64,000 nucleotides of DNA from Leucobacter chironomi DSM 19883 (GTDB lineage: Bacteria > Actinomycetota > Actinomycetes > Actinomycetales > Microbacteriaceae), in assembly GCF_000421845.1 (NCBI RefSeq), contig NZ_ATXU01000012.1, positions 1-64,000 on the forward strand, given 5' to 3'. Under the pieces are notes generated by a model, which had not been told where the DNA came from, searched no databases, and saw only the letters and a program-made list of their open reading frames with translations. The position numbers were made by a program, and so were the translations under genes. This document shows positions 37,049 to 45,756 of this stretch, one piece after another; within the stretch, counting starts at the first letter, position 1; each line of letters starts with the position of its first letter.

Positions 37049-39148
37049 ATGGCAAATCCTCATGCTCACCGGCCCCTCGCCGACCGACTGACCTCCCGCC
37101 GCGGTGCGTGGATCTCGCTCGGCCTCGCCCTCGTCGTCATGGTCGCGCTCTTCGGCGCCTTCGGCTCGGCGACGGCGCCCGCGCGCAACGACCAGGCGCC
37201 GGCCGACTCGGAGTCGACGCGAGCGAGCGAGCTGATGGCGGAGTTCCCGAACGCGGATCGCCAGTCGGTGCTCGTGGTCGCCTCCCGCGACGACGGCGCG
37301 GAGCTCACCGCCGCCGAGATCGAAGGCCTCGCCGAGATGCTGCCGGTGCTCGACGCCCACGCCGCCGCAGATGCGACCGGTCCCCTCCTCAGCGAGGACG
37401 GCCGTGCCGCCCTGCTCGTCACCCCGATCACCGTCCGCGAGACGAACAGCGACACGGCGGCCGTAGTCGAGACGCTGCGCGAGGCGGTCGCCGGCGCCGC
37501 ACCCGCCGGCCTCACCCTGCAGGTCACCGGAGGCCCGGCGTTCGGCGCCGACGTGGCGGCATCGTTCGCGGGAGCGGACTTCACGCTGCTGCTCGTCACG
37601 ATCCTGATAGTGGCGATCCTGCTCATCATCACCTACCGCTCCCCCGTGCTGTGGCTGGTGCCACTCGTGGCGGTCGCGCTCGCAGACGGCCTCGCCGGCC
37701 GCCTCACCGCCGCCGCCGGCGCGGCGTGGAACCTGCAGTTCGATGCAGGGATCATCAGCGTGCTCGTGTTCGGCGCCGGCACCAACTACGCCCTGCTGCT
37801 CATCTCCCGCTACCGGGAGGAGCTGCTGCGCACCGCGGATCACCGGCGGGCGCTCATCACCGCCTGGCGGAAGACCGCGCCCGCGATCGTGGCGTCGAAC
37901 GTCACCGTCGTACTCGCGCTCCTGACCCTCGTGCTCGCCGTCATCCCGGGAACGCACGGGCTCGGGGTCTCATCCGCCATCGGGCTCCTCATCGCCCTCG
38001 CCGCCGTGCTGTTCCTGCTGCCGCCGCTGCTCGCGGTGTGCGGGCGTCGGGTGTTCTGGCCGTTCGTGCCCCGCCCCGGCGAGGCCCCTCGGCAGGGCCG
38101 CGGCTGGCGGAAGCTCGCCTCGGGCGTCGTGAGCCGGCCGGTCGCGAGCCTGCTCGCGGGCGTCGCGCTGCTCGCGGTGATGGCGTCGGGCCTCATCGGC
38201 ACCGCCGTCGGCCTCGACCAGGTCGAGAAGTTCCGCGTGCCCTCGGAGTCCGCGGCCGGGCTCGAAGTGCTCTCCGCCCACTTCCCGCCCGGCGAGGCTG
38301 CGCCGATCTTCGTCGTCGCGAACATTGCGGCGGCGGAGTCCGTCGTCGCAGCGGCGACCGAGGTCGAGGGCGTGGTGCGAGCGCACCCCGTGGGCACCGC
38401 CTCCGAGCAGGGCCTCACGAAGATCATGGTGACGAGCGACTACGCGCCGAGCACCGACGACAGCCTGCATCAGATCACCGAACTGCGCGACGCGGTGCAC
38501 GGCGTGCCCGGCGCCGACGCCGTGGTGGGCGGTGCCGTCGCGACCGACCTCGACGCCCGCGCCGGCAACCAGCACGACCTGTGGCTCGTCGCCCCGCTCG
38601 TCCTCGCCGTCAGCTTCGTGGTGCTCCTGCTCCTCCTGCGCTCCGTCGTCGCACCGCTGCTGCTGCTGCTCGTGAACCTCGCCAGCGCCGTCGCGGCCAT
38701 CGGCGCCGGTGCGTGGCTGAGCCGGGTGCTGTTCGGCCAGCAGGCGCTCGACCTGCAGGTGCCGCTGCTCGCGTTCCTCTTCCTCGTCGCGCTCGGCATC
38801 GACTACACGATCTTCCTCGTGCACCGCGCCCGCGCCGAAGCCGCCCGCCTCGGCACGCGGGACGGGGTGGTCGAGGCGGTCGCCCGCACCGGCGGGGTCA
38901 TCACCAGCGCGGGCATCGTCCTCGCGGCGGTGTTCGCCGCGCTCGGGGTGCTGCCGCTCGTCACGCTCGGCCAGCTCGGCCTCATCGTGGGCGTCGGCGT
39001 CATCGTCGACACCCTGGTGGTGCGCACCGTCATCGTGCCGGCGATCTTCGCCCTGCTCGGCGACCGCATCTGGTGGCCGAGCCGCCTTGACGCCGGGAGA
39101 GGAGAATTGACGCATGAACCTCGTGAACGCGCCGTTGACGCGCACTGA
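37049..39148 (+). CDS. MMPL family RND transporter
   Basis: A 699-aa RND-type exporter of the MmpL/YdfJ group with two repeats, each one hydrophobic helix, an external domain of about 130 residues and a five-helix bundle. Family blocks are GAGTNYALLLISRYREELL in the first half and LGIDYTIFLVHRARAEA in the second. These hold the Asp/Tyr pairs of the proton relay; in the first half Asn-Tyr replaces Asp-Tyr. The ATG at 37049 follows TTGGAGC. Its last 35 bp overlap the histidine kinase start, so exporter and two-component system are co-expressed. The substrate could be a lipid or drug. Confidence 0.92.
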   Translation: MANPHAHRPLADRLTSRRGAWISLGLALVVMVALFGAFGSATAPARNDQAPADSESTRASELMAEFPNADRQSVLVVASRDDGAELTAAEIEGLAEMLPVLDAHAAADATGPLLSEDGRAALLVTPITVRETNSDTAAVVETLREAVAGAAPAGLTLQVTGGPAFGADVAASFAGADFTLLLVTILIVAILLIITYRSPVLWLVPLVAVALADGLAGRLTAAAGAAWNLQFDAGIISVLVFGAGTNYALLLISRYREELLRTADHRRALITAWRKTAPAIVASNVTVVLALLTLVLAVIPGTHGLGVSSAIGLLIALAAVLFLLPPLLAVCGRRVFWPFVPRPGEAPRQGRGWRKLASGVVSRPVASLLAGVALLAVMASGLIGTAVGLDQVEKFRVPSESAAGLEVLSAHFPPGEAAPIFVVANIAAAESVVAAATEVEGVVRAHPVGTASEQGLTKIMVTSDYAPSTDDSLHQITELRDAVHGVPGADAVVGGAVATDLDARAGNQHDLWLVAPLVLAVSFVVLLLLLRSVVAPLLLLLVNLASAVAAIGAGAWLSRVLFGQQALDLQVPLLAFLFLVALGIDYTIFLVHRARAEAARLGTRDGVVEAVARTGGVITSAGIVLAAVFAALGVLPLVTLGQLGLIVGVGVIVDTLVVRTVIVPAIFALLGDRIWWPSRLDAGRGELTHEPRERAVDAH

Positions 39149-40433
39149 TCCCGCGGTCGCGGCGTCGCCCGGCGCCATGGTGCGGGCGATGGAGATCGGC
39201 CAGCACCTCATCGCGGCCGTGCTCACCCTGATCGGGGTGATCCGCGCCATCGGCGACGGCACCCCCGCAGCGGCGGCGATCGTCGCGGGCCTCGCGATCC
39301 TCGCCTGGCACACCGCCGGCGCACTGCTGCCGTCGCGCACCCGTTCGCGCCGCATCGTGGCGTGGTGGCTGCTCGGGCTCGCCCTGATCTGGATCGCGGC
39401 GGCCGCCGTCTCCGCCGAGTTCGTGTGGATCGCGTTCCTGCTGTGGCTGCTCGCCGGGCACCTGCTGCCGCTGTCGTGGGGGCTGCTGTTCTCCGGGCTC
39501 GTGCTGGCGGTGGTGATCGTCGCGCCGATCCTGCACCACGGGGCCACGAGCTACGCGAACGTGTTCGGTCCGCTCATCGGCGGGGTGTTCGCGTTCGGGA
39601 TCTCGCGCGGCTACCTGCAGCTGCTGCGCGACGCCGCCGAGCGCGAACGCCTCGTGCGCTCGCTCACCCTGGCACAGCGCGAGACGGCCGAACTGCAGGA
39701 CGAACTCGCGCTCGCCCAGCGCCAGTCCGGTGCCATCGCCGAGCGCACCCGCCTCTCGCGCGACATCCACGACACGATCGCGCAGGCGCTCTCCTCGATC
39801 CGCCTGCTCGCCCACGCCGGCGCGGACCGCGCCCACGACCCGGATGCGGCCCGCACCCTCGGGCAGATCGAGGCACTGGCGGGCGACAGTCTCGCCGACG
39901 TGCGCCGCATCGTCGCCGCGCTCGCCCCGACCGAACTCGAGAACGGCGCCCTCGCGGCCGCGCTCCAGCGCATGCTCGACCGCCTGCACGACGAGGCCGG
40001 CCTGCAGGTGGAGCTGCGCGTCGACGAGGGCCTCCCGACCCTGCCCACCGAGGTCGAGGTGGCGCTGCTGCGCACCGCGCAGTCCGCCCTCGCGAACGTG
40101 CGCCTGCACGCCGAGGCGAGCCGGGTCGTGATGAGCCTCATCGACGACGATCATGACGTCCGGCTCGACCTCATCGACGACGGGCGCGGATTCGACGCCG
40201 CCGCGTGGGAGCGGGAGGCGGATCCCGGATCCGCCGCGACGGGGTACGGCCTCGGCTTCATGCGCGGACGGCTGCGGGAGCTCGGCGGCGGCCTCGAGAT
40301 CGAGAGCAGCCCCGGCGAGGGCACCGCGATCTCCGTGCACCTCCCGATCCACCCCGCACCAGCCTCGTCGACTCTGACAGCCCCGACAGCCTCGACCGCC
40401 TCGACCGCCCCGACCGCAACGGAGACCCCATGA
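39114..40433 (+). CDS. Sensor histidine kinase (NarL-type partner)
   Basis: A 439-aa membrane kinase. Five or six hydrophobic segments fill residues ~20-165 without a large sensory loop, so it probably senses the membrane itself. A short coil (LVRSLTLAQRETAELQDELA) joins the HisKA_3 domain, with His219 in RDIHDTIAQALSSI. The HATPase_c domain has DDGRGFDAA and GYGLGFMRGRLRELGG. The C-terminal tail is a Thr/Ala/Pro repeat (TAPTASTASTAPTA). The stop overlaps the response regulator start (ATGA). The gene overlaps the exporter gene by 35 bp. Confidence 0.94.
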   Translation: MNLVNAPLTRTDPAVAASPGAMVRAMEIGQHLIAAVLTLIGVIRAIGDGTPAAAAIVAGLAILAWHTAGALLPSRTRSRRIVAWWLLGLALIWIAAAAVSAEFVWIAFLLWLLAGHLLPLSWGLLFSGLVLAVVIVAPILHHGATSYANVFGPLIGGVFAFGISRGYLQLLRDAAERERLVRSLTLAQRETAELQDELALAQRQSGAIAERTRLSRDIHDTIAQALSSIRLLAHAGADRAHDPDAARTLGQIEALAGDSLADVRRIVAALAPTELENGALAAALQRMLDRLHDEAGLQVELRVDEGLPTLPTEVEVALLRTAQSALANVRLHAEASRVVMSLIDDDHDVRLDLIDDGRGFDAAAWEREADPGSAATGYGLGFMRGRLRELGGGLEIESSPGEGTAISVHLPIHPAPASSTLTAPTASTASTAPTATETP

Positions 40434-41047
40434 CCACCACCGTCCTCCTCGTCGACGACCACCCCGTCGTGCGCAGCGGGCTCCGCGCCGTGCTCGACAC
40501 CGGAGAGGTGCAGGTCGTCGGCGAAGCCGCGACCGGCGAGGAAGCCGTCGCCCTCGCCGGTCATCTGCGCCCCGACGTCGTGCTCTGCGACCTCCGCCTC
40601 GGCGACGGCATCGACGGCATCCAGACCACCGCCGCGCTGCGCGCCCTCGACCCCGCCCCGGCCGTCCTGATCCTCACCACCTTCGACCGCGACGCCGAGA
40701 TCCTCGGCGCGATCGAGGCCGGCGCCGCCGGCTACCTGCTCAAGGACGTCGCCCCGGAGGCGATCATCGAGGGCATCCAGCGCGCCGCCCGCGACGACGT
40801 GGTGCTCGCGCCCGAGCTCGCCGCCCGCGTGCTCAAGGGCATGCGCAACCCGCTTCCGCGGCTCACCGAGCGCGAGGTCGAGGTGCTGCAGCTCATGTCC
40901 ACGGGGGCCGCGAACAAGGAGATCGCCCGCACCCTGTTCGTCACCGAGGCCACCGTGAAGAGCCACATCGGGCACATCCTCACCAAGCTCGACGTCGACA
41001 GCCGGTCCCGCGCGATCCACGTCGCCCGGGAGACCGGCCTGATCTAA
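40430..41047 (+). CDS. NarL/FixJ family response regulator
   Basis: A 205-aa regulator with a receiver domain (Asp9, Asp10, phosphoacceptor Asp54 in LCDLRLGDG, Lys near 104 in YLLKDVAP) and a LuxR-type HTH (LTEREVEVLQLMSTGAANKE, then TVKSHIGHILTKLDV). It is translationally coupled to the kinase. By the usual logic it should activate the adjacent MMPL operon, but I saw no clear direct-repeat site in front of 37049. Confidence 0.96.
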   Translation: MTTTVLLVDDHPVVRSGLRAVLDTGEVQVVGEAATGEEAVALAGHLRPDVVLCDLRLGDGIDGIQTTAALRALDPAPAVLILTTFDRDAEILGAIEAGAAGYLLKDVAPEAIIEGIQRAARDDVVLAPELAARVLKGMRNPLPRLTEREVEVLQLMSTGAANKEIARTLFVTEATVKSHIGHILTKLDVDSRSRAIHVARETGLI

Positions 41048-41070
41048 TCCACCCATCGAAAGGAAACACT

Positions 41071-41514
41071 GTGAAGAAGCTTCTCAACACCGCATTCATC
41101 TACATGCTGGCCGGCGTCGCCTCCGGCCTGTTCTACCGCGAGTTCACGAAGCTCAACGATTTCCCCGAAGGCGAGTTCACGCAGCTCGGTCTCGCTCACA
41201 CGCACCTGCTCACCCTCGGCTTCATCGTGCTGCTGATCGTGCTCGTCATCGAGAAGGTCTTCCAGATCTCGCGCAGCCCGAAGCTGTTCGCGTGGTTCTT
41301 CTGACTGTACAACGCGGGCGTGATCCTCACCTCGGCGATGCTGATCTGGCACGGCAGCCTCACCGTGCTCGGGCAGGAGTCGAGCAAGATGATCGCGGGC
41401 ATCGCCGGGCTCGGGCACATCCTCATCACCGCGGGCATGATCGTGTTCTTCGTGGCACTGCGGCGGGCCGTGATCGGACGCGGATCCGCATCCGTCACCG
41501 CGGTCACCGCTTAG
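41071..41514 (+). pseudogene. DUF2871 membrane protein interrupted by an in-frame TGA
   Basis: The frame from the GTG at 41071 (behind AAAGGAAA) encodes MKKLLNTAFIYMLAGVASG and continues as a typical DUF2871 four-helix protein. At 41302-41304 a TGA interrupts it after FAWFF. The same frame goes on intact as LYNAGVILTSAMLIWHGSLT to 41514, giving 147 aa in all. DUF2871 proteins usually have an aromatic residue, commonly Trp, at this place, so TGG to TGA is the simplest explanation. Both halves keep normal codon use. It lies 23 bp after the response regulator and is part of that operon. Confidence 0.8.
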
Positions 41515-41697
41515 CCTCGATCCACCGACGGGCTGGGCTTCTGGGCGGATGCCGTAACAGAGAAACGCCTCTCTGCCCCGGAAGAATGAAGCTTGCTCAA
41601 GGTCCTATTCACCGAGTCTGAGAGGCATCTCGTAGATGCAATTCAAGCATGCTCCGGCCGCAGTGCGTGCGGTGGTTGATGAGGCGTGAGCTTCGGC

Positions 41698-42057
41698 TCA
41701 GCGCACCAGCTCGGCGACCGACACGCAGAACCGATTGCCCTCGGGGTCTTCGAGGGTATGCCAGTGGATGGCGCCGTCGCTGTGCTCGTCGACGGCGCGC
41801 GCGCCTGCCGCGATGAGCCGCTCGGCCTCGGCGCACGGGTCCTGGGCCCGGAAGTCGGGGTGCATGCGGTTCTTGCCCGGCGTCGGCTCCGCGACGCGCT
41901 GCACAGAGAGCGCGGCCGGCGAACCCGGATACCCGACGATGTAGAACTCGCCGTTGAAGCTGCCCACGATCTCACCGCCGAGCTGATCGGCCCACCATCG
42001 GGCGAGAGGTTCTGGATCGGTGCTGTCGATGGTGAGGCTGCCGAGCGTGAGGGTCAT
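41698..42057 (-). CDS. VOC family protein (glyoxalase-like, PF18029 type)
   Basis: A 119-aa single-module VOC protein. It opens with LTLGSLTIDSTDPEPLARWW and closes with HWHTLEDPEGNRFCV, the usual first and last strands of this subfamily. TAGCCT at 42064-42069 is 6 nt before the ATG, so the mRNA is probably leaderless. It stands alone between the decayed DUF2871 gene and the pseudogene zone. The 183 bp on its 3' side (41515-41697) are AT-richer and hold no gene; a GCCTCTC / GAGAGGC pair there (about 41567 and 41623) may be a scar. Confidence 0.88.
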   Translation of the reverse strand: MTLTLGSLTIDSTDPEPLARWWADQLGGEIVGSFNGEFYIVGYPGSPAALSVQRVAEPTPGKNRMHPDFRAQDPCAEAERLIAAGARAVDEHSDGAIHWHTLEDPEGNRFCVSVAELVR

Positions 42058-42061
42058 GGGC

Positions 42062-42342
42062 TCAGGCTACGGTGCATCCGCGCGGCCCGGCAGGGCCGCT
42101 CGTCGCCCCAGCACTGACGCACAACACCCCAGCGGTGCCGAACAACCGCCCCAGCGCGATCGGCACGACCGCGAGAGGGTGGTGATCGCGAAGCCGCGTC
42201 CGAGGATTCGCTTCCCCTGCTTCTTCGCCCGCTTGATGCGCGAGAGCGCGAGGTGCGCGAGGACAATGCCCACGGGGAAGCCGACGATGACGAGGGGCCC
42301 AGTGGCTGCGACAACGATCGAGACGATCGCCATGGTATTCAA
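42062..42342 (-). pseudogene. DUF4190 protein remnant, frameshifted
   Basis: From the ATG at 42342 the frame reads MNTMAIVSIVVAATGPLVIV and then HLALSRIKRAKKQGKRILGR, the first DUF4190 helix and its basic loop. After GFAITTL the frame is lost; the continuation AVVPIALGRLFGTAGVLCVS is found in another phase. Removing one TC from the CTCTC stretch (around 42175) would join the two. The protein is thus a broken relative of the DUF4190 protein at 29193. It lies next to a transposase remnant. Confidence 0.65.
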
Positions 42343-42389
42343 GAGGCGCAGGTGGGCACCAGGCCCCGCGGTGAAGGCAGCGATCGCAA

Positions 42390-42700
42390 CAACCCCGATG
42401 ACGTCTGGGAGATGATCGAGTACCCGGACGCGATCCGCGACAAGAGCACCGGCCAGTGGATCTCGAAAGCTGAGGTCGCCGAAGCGCCTTTCGTCGTGTT
42501 CCGTTCACGGAAGCTCGTCGAACAGGTCGAAGAGCGACTCGTGGTGCGCCGCATCCCGGAGTTGAACCCCAAACAGGTGGAACAGCCGACACTGCGCAAC
42601 ACCTACCGGCACCACGCGTTCTTCACCACCACCCACGCTCCACCGTCAACCGCGACCACCTGACCGCCGACGCAACCCGCGGCACGGACGAAAACCCAAT
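42390..42700 (+). pseudogene. IS1380-like transposase remnant
   Basis: The plus-strand frame around 42400-42620 reads DVWEMIEYPDAIRDKSTGQW, then ISKAEVAEAPFVVF, RLVVRRIPELNP and YRHHAFFTTT. These match the C-terminal half of IS1380-family transposases as I remember them. After HAFFTTT a frame change is needed to continue with STVNRDHLTADATRGTD up to about 42690. Neither the N-terminal half nor terminal inverted repeats are present. It is a dead fragment. Nothing else is seen in 42700-42818. Confidence 0.6.
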
Positions 42701-42818
42701 GGAAGACCGGGATGAGACGCTCGGAACACGCCCCTGCCCGCGGCACATCACCCCGCGCCGATCACACCAAGCCCACCCGCTGAACGCTCATCGGTGCATC
42801 GAGGTTCAGACGCTCCTC

Positions 42819-43313
42819 CTACTCGTCCGGCTCCTCCGCGGCGCCGCTCAGCGGCACGAACACCCAGAGCACCACGCTCAGCAGCAGGGCCGCCGCAAGG
42901 GCGACCAGCCCGGCGCCGCGATTCCAGGCGAAGTCGAAGATGAGGCCCGTCACGCCGGCGATGAGCAGGGCGACGACCACGAGGTTCGCCATCAGCAGCC
43001 GGTTGCCGACCCGCACGATGCGGCCCTTCTGCCGTTTGCCGAAGAAGCGGCGGTGCACCACGACGAGCGACAGCCCGAGCAGCGTCGACGCGCCCGCGAG
43101 CGAGACCAGCGTCAGGTAGAGCACGAGCTGAACCCCGTCGAGCTCGGTGAAGCGGGGTTGGAACGCGACGGCGAGCAGGAAGCCGCCGAGGATCTGCGTG
43201 CACGTCTGCGTGACGCGCACCTCCTGCAGGATCTCGTTCCAGTTGCGGTCGGCGCGCTCGTTGGCGCTCTCGCCGCGGCCGTCGTCCGTCACCGCGTCGG
43301 GCTCAGCGGCCAT
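42819..43313 (-). CDS. DUF6328 family membrane protein
   Basis: A 164-aa protein with a charged N-terminus and four hydrophobic helices. The family signature is RNWNEILQEVRVTQTCTQIL followed by GGFLLAVAFQPRF, and VVHRRFFGKRQK lies in the middle loop. The function is unknown; relatives are common in soil actinobacteria. It starts 3 nt after the stop of the acidic small protein gene, so they are one transcript. Confidence 0.87.
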   Translation of the reverse strand: MAAEPDAVTDDGRGESANERADRNWNEILQEVRVTQTCTQILGGFLLAVAFQPRFTELDGVQLVLYLTLVSLAGASTLLGLSLVVVHRRFFGKRQKGRIVRVGNRLLMANLVVVALLIAGVTGLIFDFAWNRGAGLVALAAALLLSVVLWVFVPLSGAAEEPDE

Positions 43314-43316
43314 CGA

Positions 43317-43538
43317 CTACCGCCCGGGATCCTCGAGGTCCTCGTGCCCGCGGCGAGCCGGCGACGACGACACGTCTTCGCCGAGCTCGTCGAGCGCGGC
43401 GCGAGGATCCTCCTCGATCGTCTCGACAGTCTGCTCCTCATCGGGGTCCACCGCGGGCTCCGCGTCGTCGCGGTGCTCGGTGACGACGAGCTCGTCGCCC
43501 TCGTCTTTCTCCTCGTTCTGCTCCCAGATCTGCGCCAT
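43317..43538 (-). CDS. Small acidic protein
   Basis: A 73-aa hydrophilic protein with about 30% Asp+Glu (DEGDELVVTEHRDDAEPAVD) and no cysteine. I do not recognise the family and the sequence looks disordered. The ATG at 43538 follows GGAGGG with good spacing; a longer frame upstream lacks an SD. It precedes the DUF6328 gene by 3 nt. A general stress or hydration role is a guess from composition and context. Confidence 0.65.
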   Translation of the reverse strand: MAQIWEQNEEKDEGDELVVTEHRDDAEPAVDPDEEQTVETIEEDPRAALDELGEDVSSSPARRGHEDLEDPGR

Positions 43539-43677
43539 GACGCCCTCCTTCGCGGCCGAAGCGATACTCGGTCGCGGCCCGGCCGTTGCGCCGGATCCGA
43601 GCTGCGATGCCTTCAGCCTAGGAGCGTCGGCGCCCTTCGTCAGCGGGTTGACGCGGGAGCACCGCACCGGTATCGGG

Positions 43678-44505
43678 TCAGCCGAGGGCGGCGAGCGCGA
43701 GGTCGGCGCGATCGGTGACGACGCCGTCGACGCCGCCGCTCACGAGTTGCAACATGCGCTGCGGGTCGTTGACCGTCCACACGTGCACCTCCACGCCCGC
43801 GCGGTGCGCCGCGTCGAGCAGTCTCGGGCCGAGCACCCGAATCGGTCCCTGCCGCTCCGGGATCTGCAGTGCGTCGAGGCCCGCGAGCGCGCGGCCCTCG
43901 AGACGGCGCGAACGCGACGCGACGGCCGCGAGCAGCCCGGCGATCCCCCGCTGACCGGGCGAGGTCGCCGGCAGCCCGCCAGCCGCCCCGGCCGAGCGCA
44001 GCGCGCGCAGCCGATAGTCGTCGGAGAAGCTCGTGAGGAGCACCCGGTGCGCGTGCGGCGCGACGATGCGACCGGCCGGATCCGCCGCCTCCGCCGCCTT
44101 GACGTCGATGTTGAAGCGGGCGTGCGGAAATTCATCGAGCGCCTGCTCCAGCGTCAGCAGTCCGCCCCGGCCCGCCATGATGTCGGACAGCTCGCGCAGC
44201 GAGAGCTCGGCGACCCGCCGCGGATCCCCGGTCACGCGGCGCAGCTCGGCGTCGTGGAAGAGCACCACCTCGCCGTCTGCCGTGACGCGGCAGTCGGACT
44301 CCAGGTAGAGCGCCCCCGCCGTCTCCGCGGCGGCGAAGGCGGCACGGGTGTTCTCCGCCGCAGGTGCCGCTCCGGCAGCCGCCGCGTCCACAACCGCCGC
44401 TGCGGCTGCGACGAGCCCACGGTGGGCGAGCACCCGCGGCGGACGCGACGCCTCGCGCCCCGGGATCGCAGCCAGATAGGGGTGCAGGTCGCTACGCGGC
44501 GGCAT
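43678..44505 (-). CDS. Glycerophosphodiester phosphodiesterase
   Basis: A 275-aa TIM-barrel GDPD that cleaves glycerophosphodiesters to glycerol-3-phosphate and an alcohol. Catalytic blocks are VLAHRGLV (first His), YLESDCRVTADGEVVLFHD (Glu-Asp and the second His) and the final VHVWTVNDPQRM. A short Ala-rich insert (VVDAAAAGAAPAAENT) widens the loop after the first histidine. No signal peptide, so it is cytosolic. It is transcribed away from the repeat protein at 44704. Confidence 0.93.
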   Translation of the reverse strand: MPPRSDLHPYLAAIPGREASRPPRVLAHRGLVAAAAAVVDAAAAGAAPAAENTRAAFAAAETAGALYLESDCRVTADGEVVLFHDAELRRVTGDPRRVAELSLRELSDIMAGRGGLLTLEQALDEFPHARFNIDVKAAEAADPAGRIVAPHAHRVLLTSFSDDYRLRALRSAGAAGGLPATSPGQRGIAGLLAAVASRSRRLEGRALAGLDALQIPERQGPIRVLGPRLLDAAHRAGVEVHVWTVNDPQRMLQLVSGGVDGVVTDRADLALAALG

Positions 44506-44703
44506 GCGCGCTCACGCTCGATGCGGCGGATCGGCTCTCGGACACGGTGACAGTATGCCACCGCCGGGGCGCGGACCCGTCGAAGTAGCCCACCCCGCAC
44601 GGTTTGTCGACCCCCTGAAGCCGTGCGGCGCCGAGGTGTTAGCTTCGCACCAGAGGCGCGAAGCCGACCTCCGTCGCGCCCGGGTCTTCGAGAGGAGCCG
44701 ATC

Positions 44704-45483
44704 ATGGACGCGAACGAACGACCGGAGCGCCGCCCACCGTCTGACGACGGCGAACGCCGCTCCCCCGCGCACGGCGATCCCGTGCCCGAGCCCGACTCCG
44801 AGCCGCTGCTCGATCCCGTGCCCGAGCCGCTGCTCGATCCCGTGCCCGAGCCGCTGCTCGTTCCCGTGCCCGATCCGCTGCTCGATCCCGTGCCCGAGCC
44901 GCTGCTCGCTCCCGTGCCCGATCCGCTGCTCGATCCCGTGCCCGAGCCCGACCCTGAGCCGCCGCTCGACCCCGATAGCAAGGAGCGCCTGCTCGAGGAG
45001 TCGCCCGAGTTGCCCCACGCCGCCTCCCGCTTCGACGCCGGCACCGGGCAGGGCACCGTATCCGGTCCGTCGAAGGATCAGGCTTTCCAGGACCGCCCGA
45101 TCCTCGACGGTTCGACCCAGGGTCCCGCCGCCGAGGCCTCCGTGCCGAACCCGCACCGCGGCCAGAGCGATCCCGCCACGATCGGGCGGCAGCCGGCTCT
45201 CAACAGCACGAAGACGGATCGCTGGCTGATCTCCTCGACCGTCGCGGCGGCGGTCGTGACAGCGGTGCTGCTGCTGCTCGCCCAGTTCGATCCGGTGTGG
45301 AGCGGCGTCGGCATCGTGGTGGCGCTCGTCGGGCTGCTCGCGATGCTGGTGGTGCGAATCAGCAAGCTCGGTCGCCGGCCGCGCCTGCGGACGATGGCGG
45401 TGCTGCTCGCCGTGACCTGGCTCGTGCCGCTCGCGGTGATCATCACGATCATGATCGGCAGGGCCGACCAGATCTGGGGGTGA
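44704..45483 (+). CDS. Octapeptide-repeat membrane protein
   Basis: A 259-aa protein. Residues 25-88 are a DPVPEPLL octapeptide array encoded by 24-bp repeats, followed by an acidic linker (DPDSKERLLEESPELP) and, after about residue 175, three hydrophobic helices (SSTVAAAVVTAVLLLLAQF, GIVVALVGLLAMLVV, TMAVLLAVTWLVPLAVIITI). The array is Pro/acidic and probably extended. I do not know the family; the C-terminal membrane part is the conserved-looking half. The ATG at 44704 follows GAGAGGAG. Confidence 0.78.
   Translation: MDANERPERRPPSDDGERRSPAHGDPVPEPDSEPLLDPVPEPLLDPVPEPLLVPVPDPLLDPVPEPLLAPVPDPLLDPVPEPDPEPPLDPDSKERLLEESPELPHAASRFDAGTGQGTVSGPSKDQAFQDRPILDGSTQGPAAEASVPNPHRGQSDPATIGRQPALNSTKTDRWLISSTVAAAVVTAVLLLLAQFDPVWSGVGIVVALVGLLAMLVVRISKLGRRPRLRTMAVLLAVTWLVPLAVIITIMIGRADQIWG
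44776..44967 (+). repeat. 24-bp minisatellite inside the octapeptide protein gene
   Basis: Five consecutive 24-bp units (44812-44931, built from CCCGTGCCCGAGCCGCTGCT) differ only at a few positions, for example GAG/GAT and GAT/GTT/GCT. They are flanked by two 36-bp variant units, 44776-44811 and 44932-44967. All lengths are multiples of 12, so copy-number changes keep the frame. Confidence 0.95.
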
Positions 45484-45489
45484 GCCGTC

Positions 45490-45756
45490 TCAGTGGTTGC
45501 GGAGCTTGTCGATGAGCTCCGCCTTGCGCAGCTTCGAGTAGCCCGTGATGCCGAGCTCTTTCGCGCACTGCTTCAGCTCGCCGACCGTGCGCTCCTCGTA
45601 GTCCTCGGCCTCGCCGCCGCGCCGACCCACCTTCGAACGGCCCTCCTTCGCGGCGGCGTTCGAGATGCGCGCCGCCTTCTCCTCGGAGTTGCCCTCCTTG
45701 CGCAGGCGGTCGTAGAGTTCAGGATCCTTCAGCTGCGGGGTCTTCGACTTCGGCAT
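45490..45756 (-). CDS. Rho-N domain small basic protein (DUF7218 type)
   Basis: An 88-aa protein. Residues 1-50 are basic and charged (KDPELYDRLRKEGNSEEKAA, then KEGRSKVGRRGGEAED), as in the DUF7218 group. Residues 53-88 form a Rho N-terminal / SAP-like helix-extended-helix: ERTVGELKQCAKELGITGYS, then KLRKAELIDKLRNH. Such domains bind nucleic acid. It is convergent to the repeat protein gene, with 6 bp between the stops. Confidence 0.85.
   Translation of the reverse strand: MPKSKTPQLKDPELYDRLRKEGNSEEKAARISNAAAKEGRSKVGRRGGEAEDYEERTVGELKQCAKELGITGYSKLRKAELIDKLRNH

Noticed and set aside
41302..41304. TGA as a selenocysteine codon in the DUF2871 gene
   Set aside because: The family position is commonly Trp, no hairpin of SECIS type follows directly, and no selenium gene is in the window.
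41515..41697. GCCTCTC / GAGAGGC pair as terminal repeats of an insertion sequence
   Set aside because: Only 7 bp, no transposase between them, and no target duplication seen.
44776..44967. 24-bp repeats as a CRISPR array
   Set aside because: They are adjacent, in frame and translated as DPVPEPLL; there are no spacers.
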